Part shown: piece after piece, positions 31,742 through 40,708 of the stretch
Layout: the number at the start of each line of letters is the position of its first letter
Position numbering within the stretch: position 1 is the stretch's first letter
Assembly: GCF_026684035.1 (NCBI RefSeq)
Contig: NZ_CP113361.1
Span: forward strand, 1-64,000
Length of the DNA: 64,000 bases
Direction: 5' to 3'
From: Methanogenium organophilum
GTDB lineage: Archaea > Halobacteriota > Methanomicrobia > Methanomicrobiales > Methanomicrobiaceae
The notes under the pieces: generated by a model
What the model saw: the letters and a program-made list of their open reading frames with translations, nothing else
What the model was told of the DNA's origin: nothing
Database searches by the model: none
Position numbers and translations under genes: made by a program

Positions 31742-32082
31742 CCTGTTCCCGCCTTCTGAAGAAACTTACTCATCGTATCCATATGAGTCTTCTTAATCAT
31801 CTCTGTGAAAAGAGTCACAGATGAATCATCATTCCCACCGGCATGAAATCACGGTGATGATAAAAAGAGCATGTGGAAGCAACGAAAATTCTGGATATAT
31901 ATTCATAAATACCATCTACCGATTATCTCGCAGAATCAGGTATCAGGATTGATACGTGCATTCCATAGTTCAGCAGACACACACATAGTGTTCAGTACAA
32001 TTATCTGTGTTTCACGTGCCGTGAAGGCGGCAATGACGTGAATAAAACGTGACCCCGGATCCCTCCGGAAAAAAAGGGAGAC
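31742..32082. other. Intergenic region, no gene seen
   Basis: About 340 nt without a convincing ORF. The minus strand has a TATA-like GAATATATATCC near 31890-31902, which could serve the bactofilin-like operon with a leader of about 130 nt. A T tract on the minus strand at 32072-32078 would terminate the rps3ae transcript. Confidence 0.5.
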
Positions 32083-32808
32083 TTAGTTCTCTTCTTCCTG
32101 CACATCTTCTGCAGGAACTTCAGAATCAGCTGTGGTCTCCTCTTCGGTAACCTGCTCAGTTTCAGCTACCGGTTCAGCTTCTGCTACCGGTTCTTCCACC
32201 ACTACACGGGCTTTACCGGTTGCCTTCTCTTCACCTTTTGATTTGATGATCTCAACACGGCGTGTCGGATAAATCTTCTTTACAATCTTGAATATCTCAC
32301 GTGAGAGTTCTCCAAGGACCATGTCACGAACGAACTGTTCGTAGGTCATGGAAGATGACTTTGCAATGAGATACTGGGTGATTGTTGACCGGATTGCCTT
32401 TGCCTGGCTCATGTCTGCACGGGAAATGGTGAAACATGATGCGGTCACACGGATCTTCCGTCCTTCTTTCGTGGTCAGCATTACCAGTGAATCAATACGT
32501 GATGTCCGGCGCTTGACCATTGCACGAAGGTAGTCCTTTGTCACTTCGTGTCCGACGAATTCTGTGTATGCAGAGTCGCCGCCGACATTGGTGACCTTGA
32601 AATTCATCTTAACGTTCTGCTTGGAATAGTCAGAGGTCATCTCACCGAGTGTGGTTCTCATAACTCTGCCGACAACCTTCTGTGCGTCACCTGCAATGGT
32701 TTCACCAAGATATGCACGGTCGAAATACTCGGGTGCGTATACCTTGTACCAGCTCTTTGCTTTCCAGCCTTCTACTCTTCGTCCAACTTGTTTTTTTCGT
32801 CTTGCCAT
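32083..32808 (-). CDS. rps3ae: 30S ribosomal protein S3Ae (eS1)
   Basis: This 241-residue protein starts MARRKKQVGRRVEGWKAKSWYKVYAPEYF and carries the eS1 core (LRAMVKRRTSRIDSLVMLTTKEGRKIRV). The last 40 residues are an acidic Glu/Ala/Val tail (EEPVAEAEPVAETEQVTEEE...), longer than in many archaea. It lies on the platform of the small subunit. It is last in the conserved archaeal cluster rps15, DHH phosphoesterase, pcc1, rps3ae. Confidence 0.96.
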   Translation of the reverse strand: MARRKKQVGRRVEGWKAKSWYKVYAPEYFDRAYLGETIAGDAQKVVGRVMRTTLGEMTSDYSKQNVKMNFKVTNVGGDSAYTEFVGHEVTKDYLRAMVKRRTSRIDSLVMLTTKEGRKIRVTASCFTISRADMSQAKAIRSTITQYLIAKSSSMTYEQFVRDMVLGELSREIFKIVKKIYPTRRVEIIKSKGEEKATGKARVVVEEPVAEAEPVAETEQVTEEETTADSEVPAEDVQEEEN

Positions 32809-32878
32809 GTAATTCTCTCCTCAATTTTATATTATTAAGAGGAACGCAGATGCTCCCTCTCTGTTCATGCAGATACGT

Positions 32879-33106
32879 CTAATGTGAGACGTACGTGCAC
32901 ATCTCCTCCGCTATTGCAAGATTCATAAGATAATCATCTACCGATGCAACGAGCGAGCGTAACCGGTCTGTCCGGATATCAGTTCTGACCATACCATCCG
33001 TTGCAGTTGTCTTCATATTCGTTAGATTGTCAGATGACAGGGCCTCCGCCACACATTCAGCGTCTGCATGTGGTGTGCACACACTGCCTTCAATACGCAT
33101 CGTCAT
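32879..33106 (-). CDS. pcc1: KEOPS complex subunit Pcc1
   Basis: This 75-residue protein (MTMRIEGSVCTPHADAECVAEALSSDNL...) matches Pcc1 in size and in the C-terminal LRSLVASVDDYLMNLAIAEEM helix. Pcc1 is the dimerisation subunit of KEOPS, which with a Sua5-family enzyme makes t6A37 on ANN-decoding tRNAs. The start at 33106 overlaps the DHH gene stop by 4 nt (ATGA). A Sua5-family gene occurs at 38361 in this window. Confidence 0.88.
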   Translation of the reverse strand: MTMRIEGSVCTPHADAECVAEALSSDNLTNMKTTATDGMVRTDIRTDRLRSLVASVDDYLMNLAIAEEMCTYVSH

Positions 33107-34317
33107 GCACACGCCTCCTGAAACCCGGATATGAAGCATTCCATCTTATCACGGGGAATCTTTGCGCCCCCGCGGGAATGATGTCCACCTCCGCTGCCGC
33201 CACATTCTCCTGCCAGCACCGACAGAATCGCGGCAAGGTCTTTTTCAACACCCTGGGGACAGCGTGCAGAAACAGAATACCATTCATCGAAGGGTGCCAT
33301 CACGGCAACAGGGTGATTCATCAGTCCGTCAAATGAAAATGCATCCGCAACGCCGCTAACCGCATCTGCATCAGCAATTTCATAGACAAACGGATTTTCA
33401 TTCACTGGATGTGCATTCCGTGCCGCATCAATTACTCTGAGGCGATACGCACGTGCCATCTCCCAGGCATCATCAAGATGTTCATGGGAGCGAAGACACA
33501 AGGCTGCGCCAAGAATACCCCGTCCGGATTTTCCACATCCGTCGAGAATACCTGCCATTGAGTGTGCGTCCTTCACGGATCCACGCTCAAGATGCCAGGT
33601 ATCACCCCAGAGTGAGGTCATCGAACGGGCATTGTGATATGGAGATATCTTCAGAATAACGTCTGACAGGAGGCGACCCATGTCAACTTCATTGCGGACA
33701 GTGCATGAATCAATCAGGGACCGGACAGTCTCATCCTCGCCTGCGATACCATACGACATGGGATGCAGGGCAGTGTACAGTTTTTCGTGAAGATCACGCC
33801 CGAAAAGAGGTATCCCCTTTCCGGGAGTGATGAAACTATTTGCCATCCCTTCATTCACAATATCCTGATTATGTCCCTGAATCGTCTGATGGTCTCCAAT
33901 CATTCCGATGAGTGCCAGACCCGCCAGATCACGATTATCCCCGATGTGTTGTGCCACAGTATATGCAGCACCCGAGGCAGAGAGTTCAGATTCCCCATCT
34001 ATGCCTTCCAGACGGGGGTTTACATGAAATTCTCCCTCAAACCGGGGTACATGATGGTCGATGACCATGACATCATCAGAAAGATCAGAGATGCCGGAAC
34101 CAAAATCACACAGAACAGTGGCGTTTCCGCTGCTGATATCATCGGGACAGATGCGTGGGAGGATACGCAGCCGTACCTGGATCTCCTCACGGATGAGGGC
34201 ATGAACCATTATGGATGCGGCTGCAATCCCGTCAGCATCATGGTGCCCGTAAATCTCGACATATTCCTTCTCACGAAGGTTTTCTGCGAGATGAGCAGCA
34301 GCGGATTCGATAGACAT
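33103..34317 (-). CDS. DHH-family phosphoesterase, RecJ-like nuclease (GAN type)
   Basis: This 404-residue protein has the DHH-family motifs YGHHDADGIAAASI, VLCDFGSG, MVIDHHVPR and the C-terminal DHHA1 motif GGHHSRGGAKIP. Archaeal members are single-strand exonucleases, some of which bind GINS and act at the replication fork. It lies between rps15 (10-nt gap) and pcc1, as in many euryarchaea. All metal-binding motifs are intact. Confidence 0.92.
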   Translation of the reverse strand: MSIESAAAHLAENLREKEYVEIYGHHDADGIAAASIMVHALIREEIQVRLRILPRICPDDISSGNATVLCDFGSGISDLSDDVMVIDHHVPRFEGEFHVNPRLEGIDGESELSASGAAYTVAQHIGDNRDLAGLALIGMIGDHQTIQGHNQDIVNEGMANSFITPGKGIPLFGRDLHEKLYTALHPMSYGIAGEDETVRSLIDSCTVRNEVDMGRLLSDVILKISPYHNARSMTSLWGDTWHLERGSVKDAHSMAGILDGCGKSGRGILGAALCLRSHEHLDDAWEMARAYRLRVIDAARNAHPVNENPFVYEIADADAVSGVADAFSFDGLMNHPVAVMAPFDEWYSVSARCPQGVEKDLAAILSVLAGECGGSGGGHHSRGGAKIPRDKMECFISGFQEACA

Positions 34318-34327
34318 ATTCCTTAAA

Positions 34328-34786
34328 TTATCTTGAAAGCAGGAATTCTGCGGTATCGGGTTTGTATGTCCATCCTGCCGGCATTTTTCCGTTCTTCACG
34401 TAGTATTTGCCAAGTCTGCGTACTTTTGCTTCAGTGAGCTGAAGCTGACGCTTGTTGTGGACATCTTTTTTATTCTCACTCAGATGCTTGCGCATCCCAA
34501 GCGCTTTGATAATAAGATTGCGAAGATCTTCAGGGATCTCAGATGCAACACCGTTTTCTGCAAGAATCTCTTCGACTCTCTTGCCGGTTGCAAGTTTTAC
34601 GGATGGAACGCCATGTTTATCACGAAGGATAAGGCCAATTTCCGCAGAAGACTTTCCGGTCTTCCTGAGTTCCACAATAATTTTCACAATCTCTGCGCTG
34701 TCTGTATTTGACCACTCCGGTGCTTCGGAGCGGTACGGACGTACTGAGCCAGATGTGCCCCGCCGCCGTGCATGCATTCGTGCCAC
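34328..34786 (-). CDS. rps15: 30S ribosomal protein S15 (uS15)
   Basis: This 152-residue archaeal S15 is recognised by MHARRRGTSGSVRP, the middle DLRNLIIKALGMRKHLSENKKDVHNKRQL and the C-terminal YVKNGKMPAGWTYKPDTA. A GTG at 34786 is the likely start because it gives VARMHARRRG, the family N-terminus, and follows GGTGGTGA; the ATG at 34777 is the alternative. It opens the rps15-DHH-pcc1-rps3ae cluster. Confidence 0.95.
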   Translation of the reverse strand: MARMHARRRGTSGSVRPYRSEAPEWSNTDSAEIVKIIVELRKTGKSSAEIGLILRDKHGVPSVKLATGKRVEEILAENGVASEIPEDLRNLIIKALGMRKHLSENKKDVHNKRQLQLTEAKVRRLGKYYVKNGKMPAGWTYKPDTAEFLLSR

Positions 34787-34850
34787 TTGTTCACCACCTT
34801 GGTTAATTTCATTTCGGAAAGACAATGATTGCCAAACCGAAACAGATACG

Positions 34851-34860
34851 ATATATTTGA
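34851..34860 (-). promoter_or_regulatory. TATA box of the rps15 operon
   Basis: The minus strand reads TCAAATATAT about 70 nt before the GTG. Transcription at the usual spacing would start near 34830, leaving a leader of about 45 nt that holds the ribosome site. Confidence 0.5.
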
Positions 34861-35126
34861 TAGGTAAAGTCCTCAAAAAAGTCAAAACTGACTTCTCTGT
34901 AATCCCAAAGCCGCATATGCGGCCATGCCAAAGGGCACGTCGGACTTACCGTAGTCAGCACAACCATAACGGTTCTGTGCTCCATTAATATTAGCCGTAC
35001 AGATATTAAGGGTATCGCACGAGAGACAGACTCCAGAGAAAACCATACCTGCGGAAATTCATCCAAAGAAAACGAAGATTTATCTGGGAAGGAAATCTAA
35101 CAAAACCCTGCACAGAACGAAACTGA

Positions 35127-35197
35127 GCGACTGTAGTCTAGTGGTATGACAGTGGCTTCCCAAGCCTCTATCTCGGGTTCGAATCCCGGCAGTCGCA
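35127..35197 (+). tRNA. tRNA-Gly (anticodon CCC)
   Basis: Complete cloverleaf: acceptor GCGACTG with CAGTCGC, D arm, anticodon loop CTTCCCAAG giving CCC, T arm GGGTTCGAATCCC and discriminator A. CCA is not encoded. A T tract at about 35217-35223 likely ends transcription. Confidence 0.97.
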
Positions 35198-35305
35198 CTC
35201 CGGGACATAAAGTCCGATTTTTTTGTATCACACTCAGAGAGAAACACCATTGTTCATCTGGAATAATCGGGATATACACGGTCTGATTTATACACGTCTA
35301 TCCCT

Positions 35306-36388
35306 TCACTTATGCGAATGCCTGTGATGGATGTCCGGCTTATGCGGATGTTCATGGATCAACTCTTCATGCTGGTGTGGATGACAGTGTTCACCTGATG
35401 ATGACAGCGATGGCTCAAATCCCATATGAATATGATCGTGATGCAGGTCATCATGATCATGACGATGTTCATGAAATATCGCCGGATGAGTGTGCATATG
35501 AGAATGATGTTCCGTCATCAGGAGGTAGGCACCGACACCCATCACCGGCAGCGCAATATAGAATTCCGGGGAAAGGGGATCGGGGAAAACCAGCAACGAT
35601 ATCAACACGCCAAAGAACGGTGAAACAGCCAAAATCGCACCTGCACGTGCCGTACCAATTCCCCTGAGTGCCCAGAAGAAGAACACACTGGTAATCCCTC
35701 CGTAACTAAAGAACCCAACAACCATTGTAATGATTGCAAGAGAGGGGGAGGGCATTGTTTCACCGAGAATAAACGCAATCAATGCCATTACAATGCCTGC
35801 AATGGCCCCTTTTATGGCAACAATCGGAACCGGGTCCTTTGCCGCAACATTACGTGAGATATTGTTGTCAAGCGCCCAGCATGTACATGCCAGAAGGATA
35901 CCCAGTGCGGCTATGGAAATACCCCATGCGGCCGATGGGTCATAGGACAAAATAACACATGATGCCGTAATCAGCCCGAGTGCAGTATAGATCCGTCTGC
36001 CGACTGCTTCATGAAAAAACAGTACTGCAATAATGGTCGTTGCCACCGGTTCAAAGTTCAACAGGAGAGAGGCCGTCGCTGACGGGGTGTACTGCAGTGA
36101 CACCATGAGTATCATCGGTGCGAGTATCCCACCAAAAAGAACAATTCCTATAACAGAAGGAATGTCAGAACGCGTCACAGCTGCTTCTATAGAATGGCGG
36201 TCTCCCCCCAACAGCCGATCAAGCCACAGGTAGGCTACGAGCCCAAACCCACTCCCTAGATAAAACAGTGCACCAAGAGTGACAGGAGATATTTCTGTAA
36301 GAAGTATCTTTGCAGCAGGTGCTGACGAGCCAAAAAGCGCCGCTGCAAGCAGGGCATATATCACCGGAAGCCTGTTTTTCGCAATCAT
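35306..36388 (-). CDS. EamA/DMT-family permease with a histidine-rich C-terminal tail
   Basis: This 360-residue protein has ten predicted membrane helices in two EamA repeats (PVIYALLAAALFGSSAPAAKILL... and LGILLACTCWALDNNISRN...). The last 70 residues are remarkable: about 20 of them are histidine, often as HxH or HDH (HEHRHDHDDLHHDHIHM, HPHQHEELIHEHPHKPDIHHRHSHK). EamA proteins export or import small metabolites. The His-rich tail suggests binding of Ni, Co or Zn, as in metal transporters, but the substrate is unknown. Confidence 0.85.
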   Translation of the reverse strand: MIAKNRLPVIYALLAAALFGSSAPAAKILLTEISPVTLGALFYLGSGFGLVAYLWLDRLLGGDRHSIEAAVTRSDIPSVIGIVLFGGILAPMILMVSLQYTPSATASLLLNFEPVATTIIAVLFFHEAVGRRIYTALGLITASCVILSYDPSAAWGISIAALGILLACTCWALDNNISRNVAAKDPVPIVAIKGAIAGIVMALIAFILGETMPSPSLAIITMVVGFFSYGGITSVFFFWALRGIGTARAGAILAVSPFFGVLISLLVFPDPLSPEFYIALPVMGVGAYLLMTEHHSHMHTHPAIFHEHRHDHDDLHHDHIHMGFEPSLSSSGEHCHPHQHEELIHEHPHKPDIHHRHSHK

Positions 36389-36481
36389 TTAACAGTTCAT
36401 ACAGGTATGTTCCTGCCTGCCAAAAATGCTTCATTTCCGATCAGGAGAAACCGTGGCGAAATTCACACAGGAAAAATAGGT

Positions 36482-36502
36482 GGTTTCGATGATATCGAAA
36501 CC
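36482..36502 (-). terminator. Perfect inverted repeat after the solute-binding protein gene
   Basis: GGTTTCGAT and ATCGAAACC form 9-bp arms around 3 nt, and on the minus strand the hairpin is followed within 5 nt by a T-rich run (TATTTTTCC). It lies 15 nt after the stop of the 36517 gene and 94 nt before the permease ATG. A terminator is the simpler reading; an operator for the permease is possible. Confidence 0.5.
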
Positions 36503-36516
36503 AAAACACCGGATGG

Positions 36517-37317
36517 TTATACAACCATGTCGTACTGAACCTTCAGCTCTTCCCAGTAGGGATCAGCCATCAGGTTTGTAAGACCGGCGTTCAGTTTATT
36601 GAGCAGTTCAGTGTCATCTTTCCGGACGGCAATACCAAACTCTTCATTGGTCTCAATAGAACCAATATTTTCTACATCACGGCCTCCAATAATGTCTTTC
36701 AGTGAGAGATCATCATACATGACAGCGTCGATTCTTCCGGTCGTCAGATCGTCAACCGCTTTTGTCGTGTCAGGATAAACTTTCAGGTTTTCCTTTGCCA
36801 TAATGCCGGTATCAATCAGGTTCTCTTCCATCCAGATTGCTGCAGTACATCCGCTCTGGGTACCGATGATGGCGTTTCCTTCCTTTATGTCATCAATGGT
36901 GACACCGGACCCGGGCACAACAACAACCATCTGGTTTACTGTCCAGTATGGGATACTGAAATTGACTTTTTCAAGGCGCTCATCGGTAATGGTCATACCT
37001 GAGTATACCATATCAATCTGACCGGCCTGAAGTGCAGGAATGATACCATCCCATGCAACGACCTCGAACTTTACCTCAAAACCCTGATTTTCTGCAATCC
37101 ACCGAATGGAATCAACATCGAATCCGGTTGGGTTGCCGTCGGTGTCCATCTTGGAGAACGGAGGATATGGTACATCTATTCCCACAGAGTATACGCTCTT
37201 TTCTCCTACTCCACCCTGTCCATCACCCGTAGCCGCTTCTGAACTTGTACATCCTGCAAATGCCACACACAACAATGCCATGCAGATTACAAACACGGAA
37301 AGTAATCTTTTGTTCAT
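36517..37317 (-). CDS. ABC transporter substrate-binding lipoprotein, polar amino acid type
   Basis: This 266-residue protein starts with a lipoprotein signal (LLSVFVICMALLCVAFAGC, lipid cysteine at the end) and has the SBP family 3 pattern SVGIDVPYPPFSKMDTDGNPTGFDVDSIRWIAENQG, WDGIIPALQAGQIDMVYSGMTITDERLEKVNFSIPYW. It would capture an amino acid or similar solute outside the membrane. No permease or ATPase gene is adjacent, so it must work with a transporter elsewhere. The ATG at 37317 fits the signal peptide. Confidence 0.92.
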   Translation of the reverse strand: MNKRLLSVFVICMALLCVAFAGCTSSEAATGDGQGGVGEKSVYSVGIDVPYPPFSKMDTDGNPTGFDVDSIRWIAENQGFEVKFEVVAWDGIIPALQAGQIDMVYSGMTITDERLEKVNFSIPYWTVNQMVVVVPGSGVTIDDIKEGNAIIGTQSGCTAAIWMEENLIDTGIMAKENLKVYPDTTKAVDDLTTGRIDAVMYDDLSLKDIIGGRDVENIGSIETNEEFGIAVRKDDTELLNKLNAGLTNLMADPYWEELKVQYDMVV

Positions 37318-37682
37318 ATGTGGGTTTTTGTGTACACATCCAATAATTGTTTTTACTTGAACATGCAACATACCACTTAACATACTATAAAAATATACGC
37401 ATATCCATTATCAGAACACAGGGTTAATTTTTTTAAAAAACAGATCCATGACAATATCTCTAATGGTTCCACTCACGTTAATTGATATCAATATACCATC
37501 CGCTATATCCGATCGAAAACCCCGATACCAAAATAATTCCGTTTGTCGTTTTGTTGTACAAATCGTTTGAAATACAGAACACAGACTACCTAAACGAATG
37601 CCTGCACGAAATCATTTATTTACAAAGCACCAAACTTGTACAGCCACAATTCCGTTTTTCGGTTTGCTGCGGTGATCCATCA

Positions 37683-38360
37683 ATGAATAAAACTGGCATC
37701 CCATATGCTCTGAGCATCCTGTCCGAAAATCGCCATGGGGTATTGCGCGACGTTTCCCGTGTTATGGCACATCACGGTGCAAATATCCTGACAACCCAGC
37801 AGTCGATCATATCGTCAGGAGAAAAGAAAGGCCTCTCGACACTCTATTTTGAATTTGAGGAAGTTGAAGATATCGAGTCTTTGATAACAGAACTAACAGA
37901 GATACCAGAGATCCTCTTTGTTGAAAGACACCAGCCATTTTCTGAAATATATGGAAAACGGGTCATCATACTGGGTGGCGGCGCACAGGTTGCACAGGTT
38001 GCGCTTGGTGCGGTAAATGAAGCCGACCGGCATAATATCAGAGGAGAACGGATATCTGTGGATACTATTCCCCTTGTCGGCGAAAACGATCTTGCTGCAG
38101 CGGCTGAAGCCGTCTCCCGACTCCCCCGCGCCTCAGTGCTTGTGCTCGCGGGGAGTCTCATGGGGGGAAAGATCAGCGAATCTGTCATCACCATTCAAAA
38201 ATTAGGCGTTCCGGTTATTTCTCTTTCCATGGCCGGAAGCGTCCCCGACTACGCGGATCTTGTGGTAACCGATCCAATCCAGGCAGGAGTATTTGCCGTT
38301 ATGCATATTAGTTCAAAAGCAGTGTTTGATATCTATCGTGTACGGGGGAGGAAATTCTAG
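37683..38360 (+). CDS. ACT-domain protein, probable metabolite-sensing regulator
   Basis: This 225-residue protein has an N-terminal ACT domain (residues 5-80, ALSILSENRHGVLRDVSRVMAHHGANILTTQQSII) and a C-terminal Rossmann-like half (KRVIILGGGAQVAQVALGAVNEADRH) often annotated DUF5612 in methanogens. ACT domains bind amino acids. The start at 37683 follows GGTGAT by 6 nt; an in-frame extension to 37482 lacks family residues. It is directly followed by the Sua5-family gene with no gap. Confidence 0.85.
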   Translation: MNKTGIPYALSILSENRHGVLRDVSRVMAHHGANILTTQQSIISSGEKKGLSTLYFEFEEVEDIESLITELTEIPEILFVERHQPFSEIYGKRVIILGGGAQVAQVALGAVNEADRHNIRGERISVDTIPLVGENDLAAAAEAVSRLPRASVLVLAGSLMGGKISESVITIQKLGVPVISLSMAGSVPDYADLVVTDPIQAGVFAVMHISSKAVFDIYRVRGRKF

Positions 38361-38936
38361 ATGAGTATCGTATCCGACGCCGTGCAGGTGCTGAGGCGTG
38401 ATGGACTCATCGTTTATCCGACGGAAACCGTATATGGCCTTGGTGCGGATGCACTTTCAGAATATGCCGTTCACCGGGTATATGAAATAAAGAACAGACC
38501 AATGGGAAAACCAATCTCGGTTGCGGTCTCCGATGAGGACATGATGGCCGCAATCGCGGATGTATCCGACGAGGCATGGGAGTTTATCAGGACGTTTCTT
38601 CCGGGGCCGGTAACCGTCGTTCTTCCGGTGAAAAGTTGTCTGCCGTCAGTTCTCTCCGGGGGAACGGGCAAGATCGGGATACGGATGCCGAATAATACGG
38701 TAACACGTGAGATCATCGATGAACTGGACGCGCCTATTACTGCAACCAGTGCCAACCTTTCGGGGACCCCTGCGCCGGTAACAAAAGAACAGGTTAATGT
38801 GCCGTACGACCTCTTCATTGAAGGAGGAGAACTCTCCGGAACGCCCTCTACGGTTGTGGACTTTGAATCACGCCAGATTTTGCGCCCCGGGGATGATATA
38901 GAACGAATTGCCGCATTTTTCAGAACTCTGGAGTAA
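38361..38936 (+). CDS. Sua5/YciO/YrdC-family protein, threonylcarbamoyl-AMP synthase
   Basis: This 191-residue protein has the YrdC domain motifs GLIVYPTETVYGLGADA, IKNRPMGKPISVAVSD, FLPGPVTVVLPV and the switch region ITATSANLSGTPAP. It makes threonylcarbamoyl-AMP, the donor for t6A on tRNA used by KEOPS. It lacks the extra C-terminal Sua5 domain. The ATG immediately follows the stop of the ACT gene, so they share a transcript. Confidence 0.92.
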   Translation: MSIVSDAVQVLRRDGLIVYPTETVYGLGADALSEYAVHRVYEIKNRPMGKPISVAVSDEDMMAAIADVSDEAWEFIRTFLPGPVTVVLPVKSCLPSVLSGGTGKIGIRMPNNTVTREIIDELDAPITATSANLSGTPAPVTKEQVNVPYDLFIEGGELSGTPSTVVDFESRQILRPGDDIERIAAFFRTLE

Positions 38937-38942
38937 ATACGA

Positions 38943-39869
38943 ATGAAACCAATACGTCTACGCGATTTTATTGAAGATAAAGATGGAAGAATATACGCCG
39001 TATCAGCATACGACAACGAGGAAAAGGTAGGCTGTGTGCTGCGGTATGTGCCGGATGTTGACGGGGATCGGACTGCCCCTGACGGAAGAAAATTCAAAAA
39101 GCTTGATTTTGAAGATGCATTTGAATATATTGCGGAACATAAGCCGGAATACCTTGATACGGTCCATCGCATCCCACATGCAGATATTGCACGGGTAATC
39201 AAACCGGAAGAGGAGATCATCCATGTGGCTGCCAGAAATGAGCGGGTAATGCAGCTCCTTCCGGTTTTTAACGTATCTATTGATAATGTCGGATGCACCG
39301 GATCTCTTCTGTGCGGTCTTGAAAACGAAGCATCAGACATCGATATGGTGGTATATGGTGCAGCCTGGTTTACGGCACAGAAAAATCTTATGAAGGCGGT
39401 GGAAAACGGCACGGTTTCCGGTCTCTCAGAAGAGATGTGGCAGAAAGTCTATACCAAACGTGTTCCGGAAATCGATTACGAGACGTTCATCGCCCACGAA
39501 AAGAGGAAGTGGAACAGGGGAGAGATTGACGGAACATATTTTGATCTGCTCTATACCCGCTCCTATGACCGCATCGCTTCCGGTGCTGTGCCAAAGGGGG
39601 AGGTCTGCGGGAAAGCGACAATTGAGGCGACGGTGACAGATGCATCACTTGCCTTTGACAGTCCTGCAGTCTACGATGTTGACCATGAAGAGATCAGTCG
39701 TGTGCTCTCCTTCACCCATACGTATAGTGGTCAAGCGCTTGCGGGGGAGGTTATTGAAGCAAAAGGTGTGGTTGAAGAGCATGGGGATACAAAATGGCTG
39801 ATTGTCGGGACAACACGGGAAGCAAAGGGCGAGTATATTATTTCAAAGACACTCCTTGAAACCCTTTAA
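38943..39869 (+). CDS. Archaeal nucleotidyltransferase-domain protein
   Basis: This 308-residue protein has the pol-beta-type nucleotidyltransferase motif GCTGSLLCGLENEASDIDMVVYG (about residues 117-139), with GS then DxD for two metals. The N-terminal 100 residues (MKPIRLRDFIEDKDGRIYAVSAYDN) and the C-terminal beta-rich part are specific to an archaeal family often labelled DNA polymerase beta-like. The true substrate is unknown. It is 6 nt after the Sua5-family gene and overlaps the convergent Cas4-like gene by 4 nt. Confidence 0.85.
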   Translation: MKPIRLRDFIEDKDGRIYAVSAYDNEEKVGCVLRYVPDVDGDRTAPDGRKFKKLDFEDAFEYIAEHKPEYLDTVHRIPHADIARVIKPEEEIIHVAARNERVMQLLPVFNVSIDNVGCTGSLLCGLENEASDIDMVVYGAAWFTAQKNLMKAVENGTVSGLSEEMWQKVYTKRVPEIDYETFIAHEKRKWNRGEIDGTYFDLLYTRSYDRIASGAVPKGEVCGKATIEATVTDASLAFDSPAVYDVDHEEISRVLSFTHTYSGQALAGEVIEAKGVVEEHGDTKWLIVGTTREAKGEYIISKTLLETL

Positions 39870-40546
39870 TCACCTTTTTTAAAGAGATCACCCAGTTTTT
39901 TCGGCCCGGAGACGGTGCATACCTCAGCAAGGAAACATCCTTCGCAGGGTGCGTTGCGTGGTTTTCTGGGGACCATTCCTTTGTCAATGGTGTCAGCAGT
40001 TCGTATTGCCTGCAAGGCACGGCGTCGGTCACGCGGTTCGGGGGTACAGGCACGCGAAATTCCTGACGGGAGATACTCACAGATGATGGAGGACGGAGTG
40101 AAGCCCAGCGATTCCTCGATGCAGACAGACAGGCAGGCCGACCGGATGCGATCCGCCCCCCAGACACCTGCTTCCGGTGCTTCGGTGACCCGCATAATGG
40201 CACACCGGGGCGGGCTGCCGGGAAGGATGCGGTCAATCGTCCCTCCGATGCCAAGCTTTTCAGATGATACACGGACATCATATTCGTCTGCTGGTTCCCA
40301 CTCGCTCTCGTTGCATGCAGTGACCCATGTGTCAAGCATCTCTCTCGCTTCATCACTGATTTCAGGAGAGACAAGTCTGATGTCCTCCCAGAGCACAGAT
40401 GCATCCAGCCGGTGCCCCAGTGCATACGACAGTTGTTTTGCAATCGTATACCGCTCGGGTTCTGCCGCTTCCTGTGATTTCATCAGTTGATATCGTACCG
40501 GACAGGCATGGCACGCCACAATTGATGAGATGCTTTTTTCCCGCAT
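39866..40546 (-). CDS. Cas4-like protein with altered nuclease residues
   Basis: This 226-residue protein has the Cas4/DUF83 frame: N-terminal cysteines ACHACPVRYQ (C12, C15), the mid motif GIGGTIDRI and C-terminal cysteines CEGCFLAEVC, which together could hold an Fe-S cluster. At the PD-(D/E)XK site, where Cas4 has an ExK-type motif, this protein reads CAIMRVTEAP, so the acidic residue and the lysine both seem lost. It may be a structural or degenerate relative. There are no cas genes or CRISPR nearby. The start at 40546 (MREK) is uncertain; upstream in-frame sequence shows no domain. Confidence 0.72.
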   Translation of the reverse strand: MREKSISSIVACHACPVRYQLMKSQEAAEPERYTIAKQLSYALGHRLDASVLWEDIRLVSPEISDEAREMLDTWVTACNESEWEPADEYDVRVSSEKLGIGGTIDRILPGSPPRCAIMRVTEAPEAGVWGADRIRSACLSVCIEESLGFTPSSIICEYLPSGISRACTPEPRDRRRALQAIRTADTIDKGMVPRKPRNAPCEGCFLAEVCTVSGPKKLGDLFKKGD

Positions 40547-40708
40547 ATCGCAACATATCCTGAATAACTGAGATTGATAACTAAGAATTGCTGAACAGAC
40601 ACCACGTTCATGAAGAGCCAATGAATCCTGAACAACGCTGAGTTCCAAAACACCACTGAGTTTCAGAACAAACAAAGGATTATCAGGCAAGCCGCATAAA
40701 ATATTGGT

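Noticed and set aside
31854-31860. C/D box small RNA
   Set aside because: A GTGATGA C-box match exists, but no CTGA D box lies at a suitable distance.
38471-39412. 313-codon minus-strand ORF across the Sua5-family and nucleotidyltransferase genes
   Set aside because: Antisense shadow of two well-supported genes; Ser/Arg-rich with no domain.
39866-40546. CRISPR-associated Cas4
   Set aside because: There is no cas operon or array near it and the nuclease residues are altered; called Cas4-like only.
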